A stretch of 27,451 nt of DNA, from positions 1-27,451 of the forward strand of contig AJWJ01000305.1 in assembly GCA_000277445.1 (NCBI GenBank), in the 5' to 3' direction. A program made the position numbers and the translations under genes. Below, piece after piece: positions 1-9,600 of this stretch (positions within the stretch are counted from its first letter, which is position 1; each line of letters begins with the position of its first letter). This stretch comes from Polysphondylium violaceum (lineage: Eukaryota; Evosea; Eumycetozoa; Dictyosteliales; Dictyosteliaceae). The notes under the pieces were generated by a model. The model did no database searches. It was given only the letters and a program-made list of their open reading frames with translations, and was not told the DNA's origin.

Positions 1-744
1 ATTTTATCTAATGTATATGTGATACTAATAATACAATGATTTTATTCATTTTAATAAACAATGATATGATACATTAAATTTATCTTTTATAGTTGAGCAT
101 TCAAAAACCAATTTTCTATTTAAGGATAATCCAGATATCAGATCCGTTATTAAGAGATATTGAATTATTTCCAAAAACGGTAATGCGTTTTGCGTTACAC
201 AGGCTTTGGATTAACTACTCCTCCATGATATTTGGAAGCGCCTCACCTGATTAGAATCTTTTTATCCCTTGGAGTGTCGACAAATATAGGAAACTGTATA
301 GAGTCAAACTCCCTAGAAAGGACTCTCAAACTAGAAAGAAACGCCCCCTATACTCCTCTACCTACGTCAAGTCAAATCCTAAGTGAATTTACTCGTCTGT
401 GGACCCCAATGTTTTAGATGATTTACTTTAAATTTTAAAAAACTTTCATATGCACAAATAAATTCATCTGATTTTCTTTTTTCAATGAAAAAAAAAAATA
501 AAAAATAAAAAAAAAAAATTCCCTATCTTATAAGATTCTATATTATTATGTATGTTCACGAATGAAAATTTTTTTTTAATTTGGGTCGTTAAAAATTAAA
601 AGATTTATTATATATGTCGATTTTGTTAGGAAAAGATATTTAGGGGTCTGGTAAAATTTCGCATGGGTAGGGCTAAAGGACTATTTTAATTTTCAAATAT
701 ATGTATTTGAAACAAGAGTGAATTGATTAAAAAATTATATTGTT
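1..744. other. AT-rich left flank with an unexplained higher-complexity island
   Basis: No gene is firmly supported here. Roughly 120-420 is less AT-rich and less repetitive than the flanks. Within it, a frame from 93 to a TAG at 252-254 could be a last exon: it is preceded by a plausible acceptor (TTTTATAG ending at 92), a TACTAAT motif at about 24-30 and a possible GTATAT donor at 13. I do not recognise the 53 encoded residues. From 421 onward the sequence is A/T homopolymers and the 3' flank of the minus-strand gene at 745-975. An AATAAA on the minus strand (604-609) may serve that gene. Confidence 0.4.
93..254 (+). other. possible terminal exon of a gene truncated by the left edge
   Basis: The frame from 93 stays open for 53 codons to TAG at 252-254 and gives a non-repetitive peptide rich in Leu, Ile, Phe and Arg, ending in SASPD. 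A dictyostelid-like intron (about 13-92, GTATAT..TATAG) would precede it. An AATAAA on the plus strand lies at about 458-463. I recognise no domain, and a second frame over the same DNA is also open for about 25 codons, so this may be chance or a gene relic. Confidence 0.2.
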
Positions 745-975
745 TTACACGATGGTATTGGTTGTTGCAGTGGCCGGTGGATAACCAAAATAATATTTAT
801 GTGGATTGGCATTATCAGCTACCCAAATACAAGGTCCACCAATTGCAATTATATAATAACAAGAATTGCCATTTTGACCATTACCAGAAGATGAACCACT
901 TGTCATTGATGTTTGGCTAGAACTTTTCATTGATTTGAATGGGCTTGAGATTGAAGATAAGGCTTTAAAGATCAT
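745..975 (-). CDS. small Ser/Gly-rich protein resembling dictyostelid hssA-type short proteins
   Basis: A single-exon frame encodes 76 residues beginning MIFKALSSISSP. The first third is Ser/Lys/Thr-rich, followed by a GSSSGNGQNGN stretch, then a more hydrophobic half (CYYIIAIGGPCIWVA) and a Tyr/Pro/Thr-rich tail. Dictyostelids carry large families of very short proteins that start M-x-[ILF]-x-x-[IL]-[ST]-S-I-S and then run into Ser/Gly (hssA and related families). The N-terminus fits that pattern, but the C-terminal half does not match one I can name. Support for a real gene is the TATA box (1063-1070) and oligo-dT tract (1047-1054 on this strand) upstream of the ATG. No signal peptide or intron is evident and the function is unknown. 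Confidence 0.55.
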   Translation of the reverse strand: MIFKALSSISSPFKSMKSSSQTSMTSGSSSGNGQNGNSCYYIIAIGGPCIWVADNANPHKYYFGYPPATATTNTIV

Positions 976-1062
976 TTTAAATTTATTTATATGTTTTTGA
1001 AAGATAAACTGGGAATTAATATTTGTTTTTGATTTATTGATTAAAGAAAAAAAATGAAGATG

Positions 1063-1070
1063 TATTTATA
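1063..1070 (-). promoter_or_regulatory. TATA box of the small Ser/Gly gene
   Basis: TATAAATA on the minus strand is followed about 9 bases later by a T8 tract (1047-1054), about 90 bases before the ATG. This TATA plus oligo-dT pair is the usual dictyostelid core-promoter layout. Confidence 0.5.
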
Positions 1071-1239
1071 CAAACTAATTTGAACAGATATAATTCTATT
1101 TAAAGATCATTTACAAATTAAAAGTCGAGATGGCCACTTTTAGTAGGCAAGGTTTGCGAAATGGGATAAAATAGGAAGAAAAACAATCCATTTCCCTACT
1201 TATATTGTTCTAACATTAATCTCGATGAAAAATATACAA

Positions 1240-1274
1240 AAATGGCTCATATAAGTTTCTTATATGAGCCATTT
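1240..1274. repeat. perfect 16-bp inverted repeat with a 3-base loop
   Basis: The arm at 1240-1255 (AAATGGCTCATATAAG) is the exact reverse complement of 1259-1274, separated by TTT. It lies between two minus-strand genes, about 170 bases upstream of the TATA box of the small gene. It is not followed by a clear terminator context and is not at the end of a recognisable transposon. Confidence 0.9.
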
Positions 1275-1654
1275 AAAAAAAGCCCCACTCCCAAACGATT
1301 CCTCCACACATTTTAAAAACCGTTAACAATTTGACAAAAAAAAAAAAAAAAAAAGATCAAGAAAAAAAGTGATCAGAATCAAAAGATTGTTCTATTTTTA
1401 AAAATTAAGTAAATTGAAGGTTAAAAGATTTTATAACCCCATCCAAAGTTATCCCGTTTCAACATATTGGTTGGGAAATAAATCTGTTATTTTTTAAAAT
1501 AATCTAGGTATAGCTCATTCACATTTTTTTACAAGATCTACCAAAAGATAAGAGTGATGCAGAGGCTTTAGGTTTTAAAAGAAAAAGATATCAATTTTTT
1601 TTACAATTCATTATCTATTCAATGATGGTTTGTCGAATTTACACTTTGGAATTG

Positions 1655-1660
1655 TTTATT
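1655..1660 (-). terminator. poly-A signal AATAAA of the beta-helix membrane protein gene
   Basis: AATAAA on the minus strand begins about 10 bases after the stop codon at 1670-1672. Confidence 0.55.
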
Positions 1661-1669
1661 ATCAAACAT

Positions 1670-3196
1670 TTAATAAGTAGATGTGTTTGAATGATGATGG
1701 TGGTGATGGTCACCATCATTGATTCTTTGATAATGTCGTTTGTTTCTTTGTCTACGTAAAATTAAGAGAACTATAAAGAGTACGGCAATCGAACCTCCCA
1801 AGCCCACAACGAGACCGATAATGACCTTTTTCGATAGTCCAGAATTATGTTCACAAATATTGCCCATATCACTGTCGACGCTACAACCAGATTGACAACT
1901 GAAACCATAGTGGTTGTAAGAGTTGATGCTCGAATTGTAGACACTAATGTTCGAGTTTTTGCAATACACATTCTGACCACTATTTTTTGAATAGTTGTCA
2001 ATGATGCTCGTGTTTTTAATATTGACAACCGAGTTGTCATCGACATAAATAGCACCGCCGACCGAGGATGATGATTGATCAATTAAACTGAAAGAAACAG
2101 AGACAGTACTCTTGGATATCGAAAGAGATCCGCCATTCAGGAGGGCAGAGTTGTTGGTAAATGTACAGTATTGGATGGCAATGTTTGGCGCTAGAGTAAT
2201 TTGTATGGCTCCTCCAGCAGAGTTGTGATTTTCAAAAGAGTTATTGGTAAATACAGAACCTAGGATTACGACTGAACTTTGGACATTGAATATATAAACA
2301 GGAGGGATTATTGTTTGGATTGTGTTTTCATTGACCGATATATGGTCAAGCAAAAAAGGGCCAGATGGGAGAGGGCTGTTGATTGCCTCAAAGATACCAA
2401 TAGATGATACAATGTTTTCAGAGAAAACACTATCTTTAACGGTTGCACTACCGCCTTCAAAAAGCAATGTCGCGAAGCTATAGGAATTGGCCTGAGTAAA
2501 TTGACTGCCACTAATCGTAGTTGAGGAGTTGGTGAAATAGAAACCACCACAGACATTACTGACGACAGTGTTGGTGATGGTGACTGTGTAGCTTGTTACA
2601 TCAATTAGATCAGCGCCCATTGTCAAATTATTAAATAGACAATTGTTTAAGACAAGTTGGGGTGGAGTACTGCATCCTGTACCATTTAAACTGAGCAAAG
2701 GATTGGTTAAATCTATGTTGACATTGCCAAATGTACACGAATCAAACTCAACATCAATGGCACCGGTGGCACCAATGATGCCGTATGCATTGGAGAATGT
2801 GATATTTGTGAATGACAATGTATAATTATTGGCCACAAAGTTATTTATATATGCACCAGTGAACACCACTGATCCCTTAGTTCTGGAAAAAGGTATAATC
2901 GATAAACTCTTCATCCAACTTGGACTGAAATTGCTTCCATAGGTACCATCCATCAACTCAAACTGTAGCGAACTAGTATAGTTTAATCCCTGTGTCATGG
3001 TCAAATAAGTCTGATATGCATCAGCCATACTAGCACAGACTGGCACCTGTCCACCCTGGCCACAAGGATTCACAGACTGTCCTTGATTACCCACAATCAA
3101 AGAAATGCTGCCTTTAATTCCATCGGCTGCTACACTTTGTGAAAACACAATAAAAAGACAAAAAATCAGACAAGTAAAAGATATCAATGATTTCAT
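1670..3196 (-). CDS. type I membrane protein with Pmp-like (GGAI/FxxN) beta-helix repeats
   Basis: This single-exon gene encodes 508 aa from the chosen start at 3196. The frame is open up to an ATG at 3253, but the second Met begins a clean signal peptide (basic MKSL, hydrophobic core, cleavage near SVAADG), so I prefer it. The ectodomain is Asn/Ser/Thr-rich with many N-x-S/T sites and short beta-strand repeats. It has two GGAI motifs (residues 328-331 and 380-383) and several FxxN motifs (VFTNN, TFTNN, VFSEN). This is the hallmark of the chlamydial Pmp repeat, which folds as a right-handed pectin-lyase-like beta-helix. A Cys-containing juxtamembrane segment leads to a 23-residue transmembrane helix (458-480), a basic stop-transfer RRQRNKRH and a short cytoplasmic tail with six consecutive His (497-502). 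Probably a cell-surface adhesion or recognition protein; that role is inference. Confidence 0.85.
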   Translation of the reverse strand: MKSLISFTCLIFCLFIVFSQSVAADGIKGSISLIVGNQGQSVNPCGQGGQVPVCASMADAYQTYLTMTQGLNYTSSLQFELMDGTYGSNFSPSWMKSLSIIPFSRTKGSVVFTGAYINNFVANNYTLSFTNITFSNAYGIIGATGAIDVEFDSCTFGNVNIDLTNPLLSLNGTGCSTPPQLVLNNCLFNNLTMGADLIDVTSYTVTITNTVVSNVCGGFYFTNSSTTISGSQFTQANSYSFATLLFEGGSATVKDSVFSENIVSSIGIFEAINSPLPSGPFLLDHISVNENTIQTIIPPVYIFNVQSSVVILGSVFTNNSFENHNSAGGAIQITLAPNIAIQYCTFTNNSALLNGGSLSISKSTVSVSFSLIDQSSSSVGGAIYVDDNSVVNIKNTSIIDNYSKNSGQNVYCKNSNISVYNSSINSYNHYGFSCQSGCSVDSDMGNICEHNSGLSKKVIIGLVVGLGGSIAVLFIVLLILRRQRNKRHYQRINDGDHHHHHHSNTSTY

Positions 3197-3353
3197 TAAA
3201 AAAACAAATACAAATATAGAATCTGATAAAATTGAAAATCTGACTGTCAGCACCTTTATCTAAAAAAAATACGAAAAAAAAAAATAAAAAAAAATAAAAA
3301 AAAATCTTCCTAGGAATGTAAGAAAAGTTGCCCAGGGTAATTTGTTCCGAATC

Positions 3354-3361
3354 TTTTTATA
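3354..3361 (-). promoter_or_regulatory. TATA box of the beta-helix membrane protein gene
   Basis: TATAAAAA on the minus strand is followed within about 50 bases by a run of T tracts interrupted by single A or C bases. It lies about 158 bases upstream of the preferred ATG, in typical dictyostelid promoter order. Confidence 0.5.
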
Positions 3362-3623
3362 GCTACGTTTCATTTTATATGTGGTAAGGTAATTTTCCAA
3401 ATTCTTGGGTATAAGTTATCATCTTTTTTTTTTAAATCTTTGTACTTGAAATTAATATTTTTTTCAGATTGAATTTTCCAACAATTGTTCTTTGCTAAAT
3501 TGAGAAACAAATAACTAATAAATGAGGTATCTATCTAGATATCGAATAGGTTACAACTATATCATCAATAATAAAGAAAATGTTAAAAAACTAAAAGATC
3601 AATTGATTTTCATAACAATTGTG

Positions 3624-3629
3624 TTTATT
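3624..3629 (-). terminator. poly-A signal AATAAA of the dynein heavy chain gene
   Basis: AATAAA on the minus strand lies 7 bases after the dynein TAA stop codon (3637-3639). Confidence 0.6.
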
Positions 3630-3636
3630 AAATTTT

Positions 3637-6600
3637 TTAAAGCTCAGATTTCCAAGAAGAGATGGAAACACTTCTTTGGTACCAATTTTGTTTAGAGTTT
3701 TGAGCACCAGATGACAAGAAAGGTAAATCAATAGAGAACAAGAGTTCAGTTCTAGTGTCATTGAGGTAGACTGGAACCAAAAGTTTATCATTTGAATTGT
3801 TAAACATTGGATCTTCCTTGTCTCTCCAAGAAAGACTGGCAATCGATACTGGAGTAGAGAGGATATTTGTTGGACAAAGAATATCATTTTCCCAAACAGC
3901 ACCTTCAAGTACCAAGCCTTTGACATTGAATCCACCAGTGGCTCCAAATTGCTCAGCTCTACCAAGAGAGGCGACAGAAAGACGAAGATTTTCCAAAGAC
4001 CAACCATTCAATTGAGCGGCAGATTGTCTGGTGGCGGTAATATAAGCTTCTGGATTCAACAAACCACCCAACCATACTTGATAGGATTTGAAATCATTGC
4101 ATTCAGAGATTTCGGCCAATTGTTGCATACGTTTGAAAAAGTCTGATATCCAGAGAGAGAGACTGACAGATTCAGGAACAGAGTAGGATTTCCATTCTCT
4201 TGGAACAACACCTTTGCCAATACTAGTAATAAGGGATCTAAGATAATTGGTTGATTTCATGTCACCATCGACAACCAACAAAAGATTGGCAAGATCGTTG
4301 GTAATCTTTTTAATCAATTTGGCACCTGTGCTAATTTCTCTTTCGAAGCATCTAAACAATGGATCCTTGATGTTTTGAGCGGTTCTCTTTAATGGTTTCA
4401 ATGGTTTTGGTAAGAGTTTGGTCCATTCGGTGATGGTGGCCTTTAATTTAATCTTGGCTTTATCTTGACCTTGTTGTTGTTGTTGTTGTTCTTCTTCTTC
4501 GTCGTCTTGGTCCATCATGGCTTGCATTTTTTGGAGATCGCTAATCATCTTTTTAGCCTTATTAGAGAGTAAAAGAGACTCTGCATTCTCTGGTAAGCCC
4601 AACCAAAGTGGAGTAGAGTTGTCTGGGAGGGTTTCAATCCATTTGACAAATTGAGCACGGGTGGTTCCTTCGGGAACACTGATACCAATGGATGGCACCA
4701 ATGGGAAGTCTTGATTGAATGCACTTGGAGTAAAGAGTTGTTCGAGGAAAGAGTTGAGAAGACGCATATCAAATTCATTGTCTACTCTACCACCATAGAT
4801 TGTGCTACCGAGAATAGTTCTGACGGCAACCCATGGGATCTTGTCTGGATCAATGTTGGATCTACCTTTAGAGTAGAGATCAACCCAGTAATCAATACTA
4901 TCGAGGGCACCACGAAGATCGGCATCATTAAATTCAAAGAATTTAGTCCAACCGAGTGGAATGTAACGAAGTCTTTCTTGAATGATGGCATGGAACCAAG
5001 CCAAAAGGAAATAGATACGGGATCTTTCGACAGGTTGTTTGTCCATACGGGCAGCAGGAATAGTATTAAAGGTGTGTAAGAGATTGGCCTTGACACCGGG
5101 TGGATTTTCATAGCTGAAAACGTTGGACATTCTCAAGAGATTGGCGGGGAGATTTGGATGGATTTCAGAAGTCATAAAGAGACGGAACGATGGATGTGGG
5201 GAAAGACTGTGGAGTTTCTTTTCCAATTGAACCAACCATTGTGGGGCGAGATGAATGTTCTTTAATAGCACCCAAGTGCCAGATTTGGCAGCGGCATAGA
5301 TGGATTTTTCGGCGAGTTCAAAACCTTCTGGTGAACCAATGGCAAATGATTTGTATTGTTTTCTCAATTCAACGGCAAGATCATCAACTTTGCTAGAGGC
5401 ATCGTAACCTGGTACAGAGCAGAGCAAGAGTGGGGAAGAGGATTTAACTTCTTTTTCAACAATCGAGGCCATGTCAAACTCTTGAACATTTAAAAAGTTT
5501 TCGCCAAAGACAGAGGCAACAAAGGCGTGAGCACTGGCGAGAACCTTGTCGTTGTGGAAAGCTTTCATCAAGAGGAGTTTTCTAAATTGAGAGATGGGGA
5601 GGGAGTGGTTTTGGCTGTTGAGGGTCCATGATTCTGGGATGGCGTCGCCACTGGATGAGATATCAAAGAATGCCTTCCATTCAAACGAGTTTTGTTGAAC
5701 ATGCTCGACAATCTTGCTAAAGGATGGAACTTGACTCTTGAGACAATGGAGCCATTTTTGTTGGTTGACACTCAAAACGCTGTCGAGTTGTGGAATGGTG
5801 TTTTCTTTCATTGACGAGAGATTGTCACCGCCCTTGAGGAAAAAGTCCCATTCAGCCTCGTCGATTTCATCCTTGGTACCCTTGAGAGCAATGATGGCCA
5901 ATTGAATAGCAAAAGTGAGTTTGTCGTCGTTCAAGAGGGTACGAGAAACTCTGGTGTAGGTCATGCTGAAAATGTCACGTTGGAGAATGACCAATCTTTC
6001 GGCGGGGTCTTTGATGCCTTCAAGATTTGGATTGTTGTTGAGGAGATTATAGAAAATGTCCAAAAAGGAACGAAGAGAGAATTGGTACAAGTGGAATTGA
6101 GACAACTGTTCCATGGCAAAGTAGACACGACTGCAAGCCAAAGCCATTGGATTGTAGAGGGCGCTGACTTGAGAGATTTCTTGCATGACGGTTTCAGTTT
6201 CGTCCACCTTGGCAGCAATTTCGGCAGCATCTCTTTTGAGTGACTCGAGGGTCGAGATAATCTTGTCGTCGTCCAAAATGTTGCCTTGGGCTTGACTGAG
6301 AGCGTTCAAGAGAGATTTTTCCAAAGTTCTAAGTTTAACCTTGAATTCACCTTGGACCTTGAGAAGATCAGATCTCTTTTTGTGGGTGTCTGGACGTTCG
6401 GTCTTGAGGGCTTCGTGAAGACATTGCGATTGGAGTGAAGATGGAGTGACAGTAAAGTTGACAAAGGTGACACGAGAGCAAAGATCAGGAGTAAAGTGGG
6501 CAGTTGGATCACGAGTAAAGAGGAAAATACTAAATGATGGCGAGAAATCGACATCTTGGTCACCAAGACGGATGAGAATACGACCACCCTTCTTTCTGAT

Positions 6601-9600
6601 TTCCTTGTTCAACACTGGATTGAGGACTGGATCAATGTTTTCAACATCTTGTACCAACAATGGACAACCGAAACGAAGAGCACTCTCGAGATTTTTCATA
6701 AATGAACTGTCCAAGAAAGAGGTCTTGTTGATCTTTTTATCGGCATATTGATTCATAAGGAACTCCATAGCTTGACCAGAGGGATCAATGACCAATGGAT
6801 AACGGTTATAACGTTTCAACATGATGGCGTTTTCGACACAGAGTTCGTCAGATGGCAAAGAGTTGGCGTGCCAGTTGAGACGTTCCTCAGGTTTAGATAA
6901 GAAATCGGGTACAGAGAGGTCATGTTTAAAGTTGATGCCGACTTGGTCGAGTCTGGCCATCCATTTCTTCATTAAATCATTACGGAAGTTTTGATCAAAG
7001 AAACCAATATAGGCGAGGAAAGCAGAGGCCAATACGACATCACCAACAACGGTGGCCATTTGAGTTTGGAAATTTTCACTTTGTTGTTCCCATCTTCCTC
7101 TCTCAGAGGAAAGGTTGTCGAGAAGGGCAATGGAACGCTCGACCTTGGTCTTGACCTTGGTCATTTCAGATTTGATCAATTCAGTGTCTCTAATAAGAGT
7201 GGCATACTCTTCCTTGTACAAGGCAATACTCTTTTCCAAGCCTTCGATGGTGGTAACGATTTCGCTTTGTTTGACCTTGAGTTCGGTGGCGGCAGATTCT
7301 AATTGTTCGACCTCTTCTCTCAATGGCTTGACACGATCGAGAATTTCAGAGTAGGTGGCTTGGGCCACGGTCCATTTGACCAAAGGACCACAAGCTTTGG
7401 AGGCTCTGTTGACGACCTCATAGTCAAAGGATGGATCCTTAAGATACTCTTTGAGACCTTCACGTACCTTGGCAGTGACATTCTTTTTGGTGTCAAAGTT
7501 GACAATCGAGCTGATAAAGGTTGGTTCCATAATCTTCTTTCTGATTTCGGTCCAATCGAGCTTCTTGCCACCGTTGAGCATTAAACAGACAGCCTCCATA
7601 GCGAGTTTAACGGGGGCTGGTGGTTTTGGAAGAGCTTTGATTTCATCCAAATGCTTCTTTTTGATGGTACTGACAGACTCTTGGGCCTCGATAATGGCGG
7701 GTTCGGCCTTTTCGAGATCGGCATAGGCTTTGACCTTTTGGATTTCAATCTCTTTGTTTCTGACATCCAAGACGACTTGGAGATCGAGGGCCTCTTTTTG
7801 TTTGCTTTCGGCAATTTGTTGATCTTGGACCATTTGCTTGAGTTTTTGGTTGGCTTGTTCATTCTTGATTTCAAGTTCACGATTCTTTTGTGCCAAGCTG
7901 ACTTGGAGTTCCTTGACTTGTTGTTCAGTGTCACGAAGCTTCTTGAGACCAATGTTGAGATGGAGTTGTTCCTCCTCGAGTTGTTCTCTCTTTTCGTTGA
8001 TGAGGAGCACCACTTGATTGATGAAATCAAGATAGTGACGTGGGGTGACATAGTTTTGACGGCCTTGTTTCTTGTAGAGTCTTATGTTGGCCTCACCAAT
8101 GGTTTGGTGGATATAGACGAGGGAACTGACAACGGCGTCTCTGTGAGAGGGTGGGATGGGGATCATGGTGTTGGGGTTCGACTCGACCTCGTTGATAAAG
8201 ACAGAGGGTGCGAGGTAGGCGGGGTTTTCAAGATCAAGGTTACGTGTAAATTCACTACCGACTTGGAAGAGGGCTTCGGGAGACCATTCGCCAAACCAAT
8301 CCAATACACAACGATTGAAAAGAGCAGGAGAGGTTGCTGAACGATTGTGGAAGTCTGGTGAAGCGGGATTCATGGTAAAGACAACGTGGAGGTTTCTTCT
8401 GACTTGACCGGTAAAGTATTTATAGAGCTCTTCTTCAGAGTCCAAGATCATGCCATTACGTTGGGCACTCTCCTTGCATTGGTGCATCAAAGCAGTGTAT
8501 TCCTCACCTTCAAAGAGACCTGGTACCTCACCACTGGCCAAGAGGGTGTTCATACGCTCGAGGAAAGAGGATTCCAAAACATTGGACTCATCGAAAATAA
8601 AGCAAATCTTTTCCTCTTTGCAGCCGGCACGCTTCAAGAGCATACGGAGATCATCATCGAAATCAGAGGACTTGTAGTTGTTGTTTACCTTGATGGTGTA
8701 GATGCTGAGACCGTTCATCCAGGCGACAAATCTACTGAGTACAGACTTACCACCACCAGACACACCAATCAAGAGGGCATGGCCTTGTGGTTGACGGAAG
8801 ACACGATCGATTCTGAGAATGTGGTCAAGTACCTCGTTAAAGAGTACCAATGGGACATCGAGCTCTTCTTCGTAAAAGACCTTTAATCTGGCCTTGACAT
8901 ATTCTCTCAACTCGGTTCTGTCGACGGGAACATAGTCTTTGGAGAGCCAGTTGGAGTAGAGAATGGGTCTCTTGAGGGCATCGGGATTGACGGTAGGGAA
9001 GTATTTGAGGGCGACCTCATCAATCTTTTTGTCGGTCCACTCTCTTTCTTCGACCTCGACCAAACGATCTTGGAACAAACGAAGACCTTCATGGGCCCAC
9101 AATCTGACGAGTCCTTCTAAATTGCAGCCTTCCATCGATTGAATAGCCTCCAAGAGGGAACGGTCCCAACGAGACAACTCTCTGGGTGAATAGATATAGT
9201 GGGCGTGCATATCGGGAGTGAATCTCTTTTGCGACTCGCTGTAAAACTCTACCATAGCCTCAGTGAGGTTGTCGGCAAAGGAACGGAGATTGGGCAACAA
9301 TTTGACGAGGGCACGGTTAAAGGTACCGTAAATTTGGATGAGGGAGCTGGTTGAGGGGAAATCGACCAACAAGATGGGGGCGTGACGGAGGAATCTGTGC
9401 GACAATGGAACACGACCGGCATCAGTGGGTGGATTGCATGCACCAACAAATTGAATCTTTTCGAGCTTGATCCAAGTGTGGTCAGAGGTTCTCCAGAAGC
9501 CACCCTTTTCGACCATTTGTCTGATAAAGGTGATGACACGCTGGGTGCCATATTTGTCGGCGGCGGGAAGATTGATTTCATCGCAAAATACAACCAACCA

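Larger units (their letters stand above)
976..1669. other. intergenic region: promoter of the small gene and 3' flank of the beta-helix gene
   Basis: It holds the TATA/oligo-dT promoter of the 745-975 gene, a perfect hairpin (1240-1274), a G-rich element next to it (1281-1296 read on the minus strand as TTTGGGAGTGGGGC), an A19 run (1336-1354) and the poly-A signal of the beta-helix gene (1655-1660). A shorter imperfect inverted repeat (GAAATGG at about 1158, CCATTTC at about 1189) lies upstream of the hairpin. No convincing gene is present. Confidence 0.6.
3197..3636. other. intergenic: promoter of the beta-helix gene and dynein 3' flank
   Basis: On the minus strand it carries a TATA box (3354-3361) followed by long T tracts (the A runs at about 3260-3304 on the plus strand) before the ATG at 3196. 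The dynein poly-A signal lies at 3624-3629. Nothing else is recognised. Confidence 0.6.

Noticed and set aside
1514-1690. 58-codon plus-strand open stretch downstream of the beta-helix gene
   Set aside because: Part of it reads like protein (DLPKDKSDAEALGFKRKR), but there is no start, no splice context and it runs into the antisense end of the neighbouring gene. A relic is possible but unsupported.
3197-3253. Longer N-terminus of the beta-helix protein starting at 3253
   Set aside because: It would put 19 residues ahead of a normal signal peptide; the ATG at 3194-3196 gives a standard secretory start. Not excluded by sequence alone.
8386-8886. 166-codon plus-strand frame antisense to dynein AAA4
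   Set aside because: Overlaps the invariant P-loop region of the real gene and has no recognisable homology.
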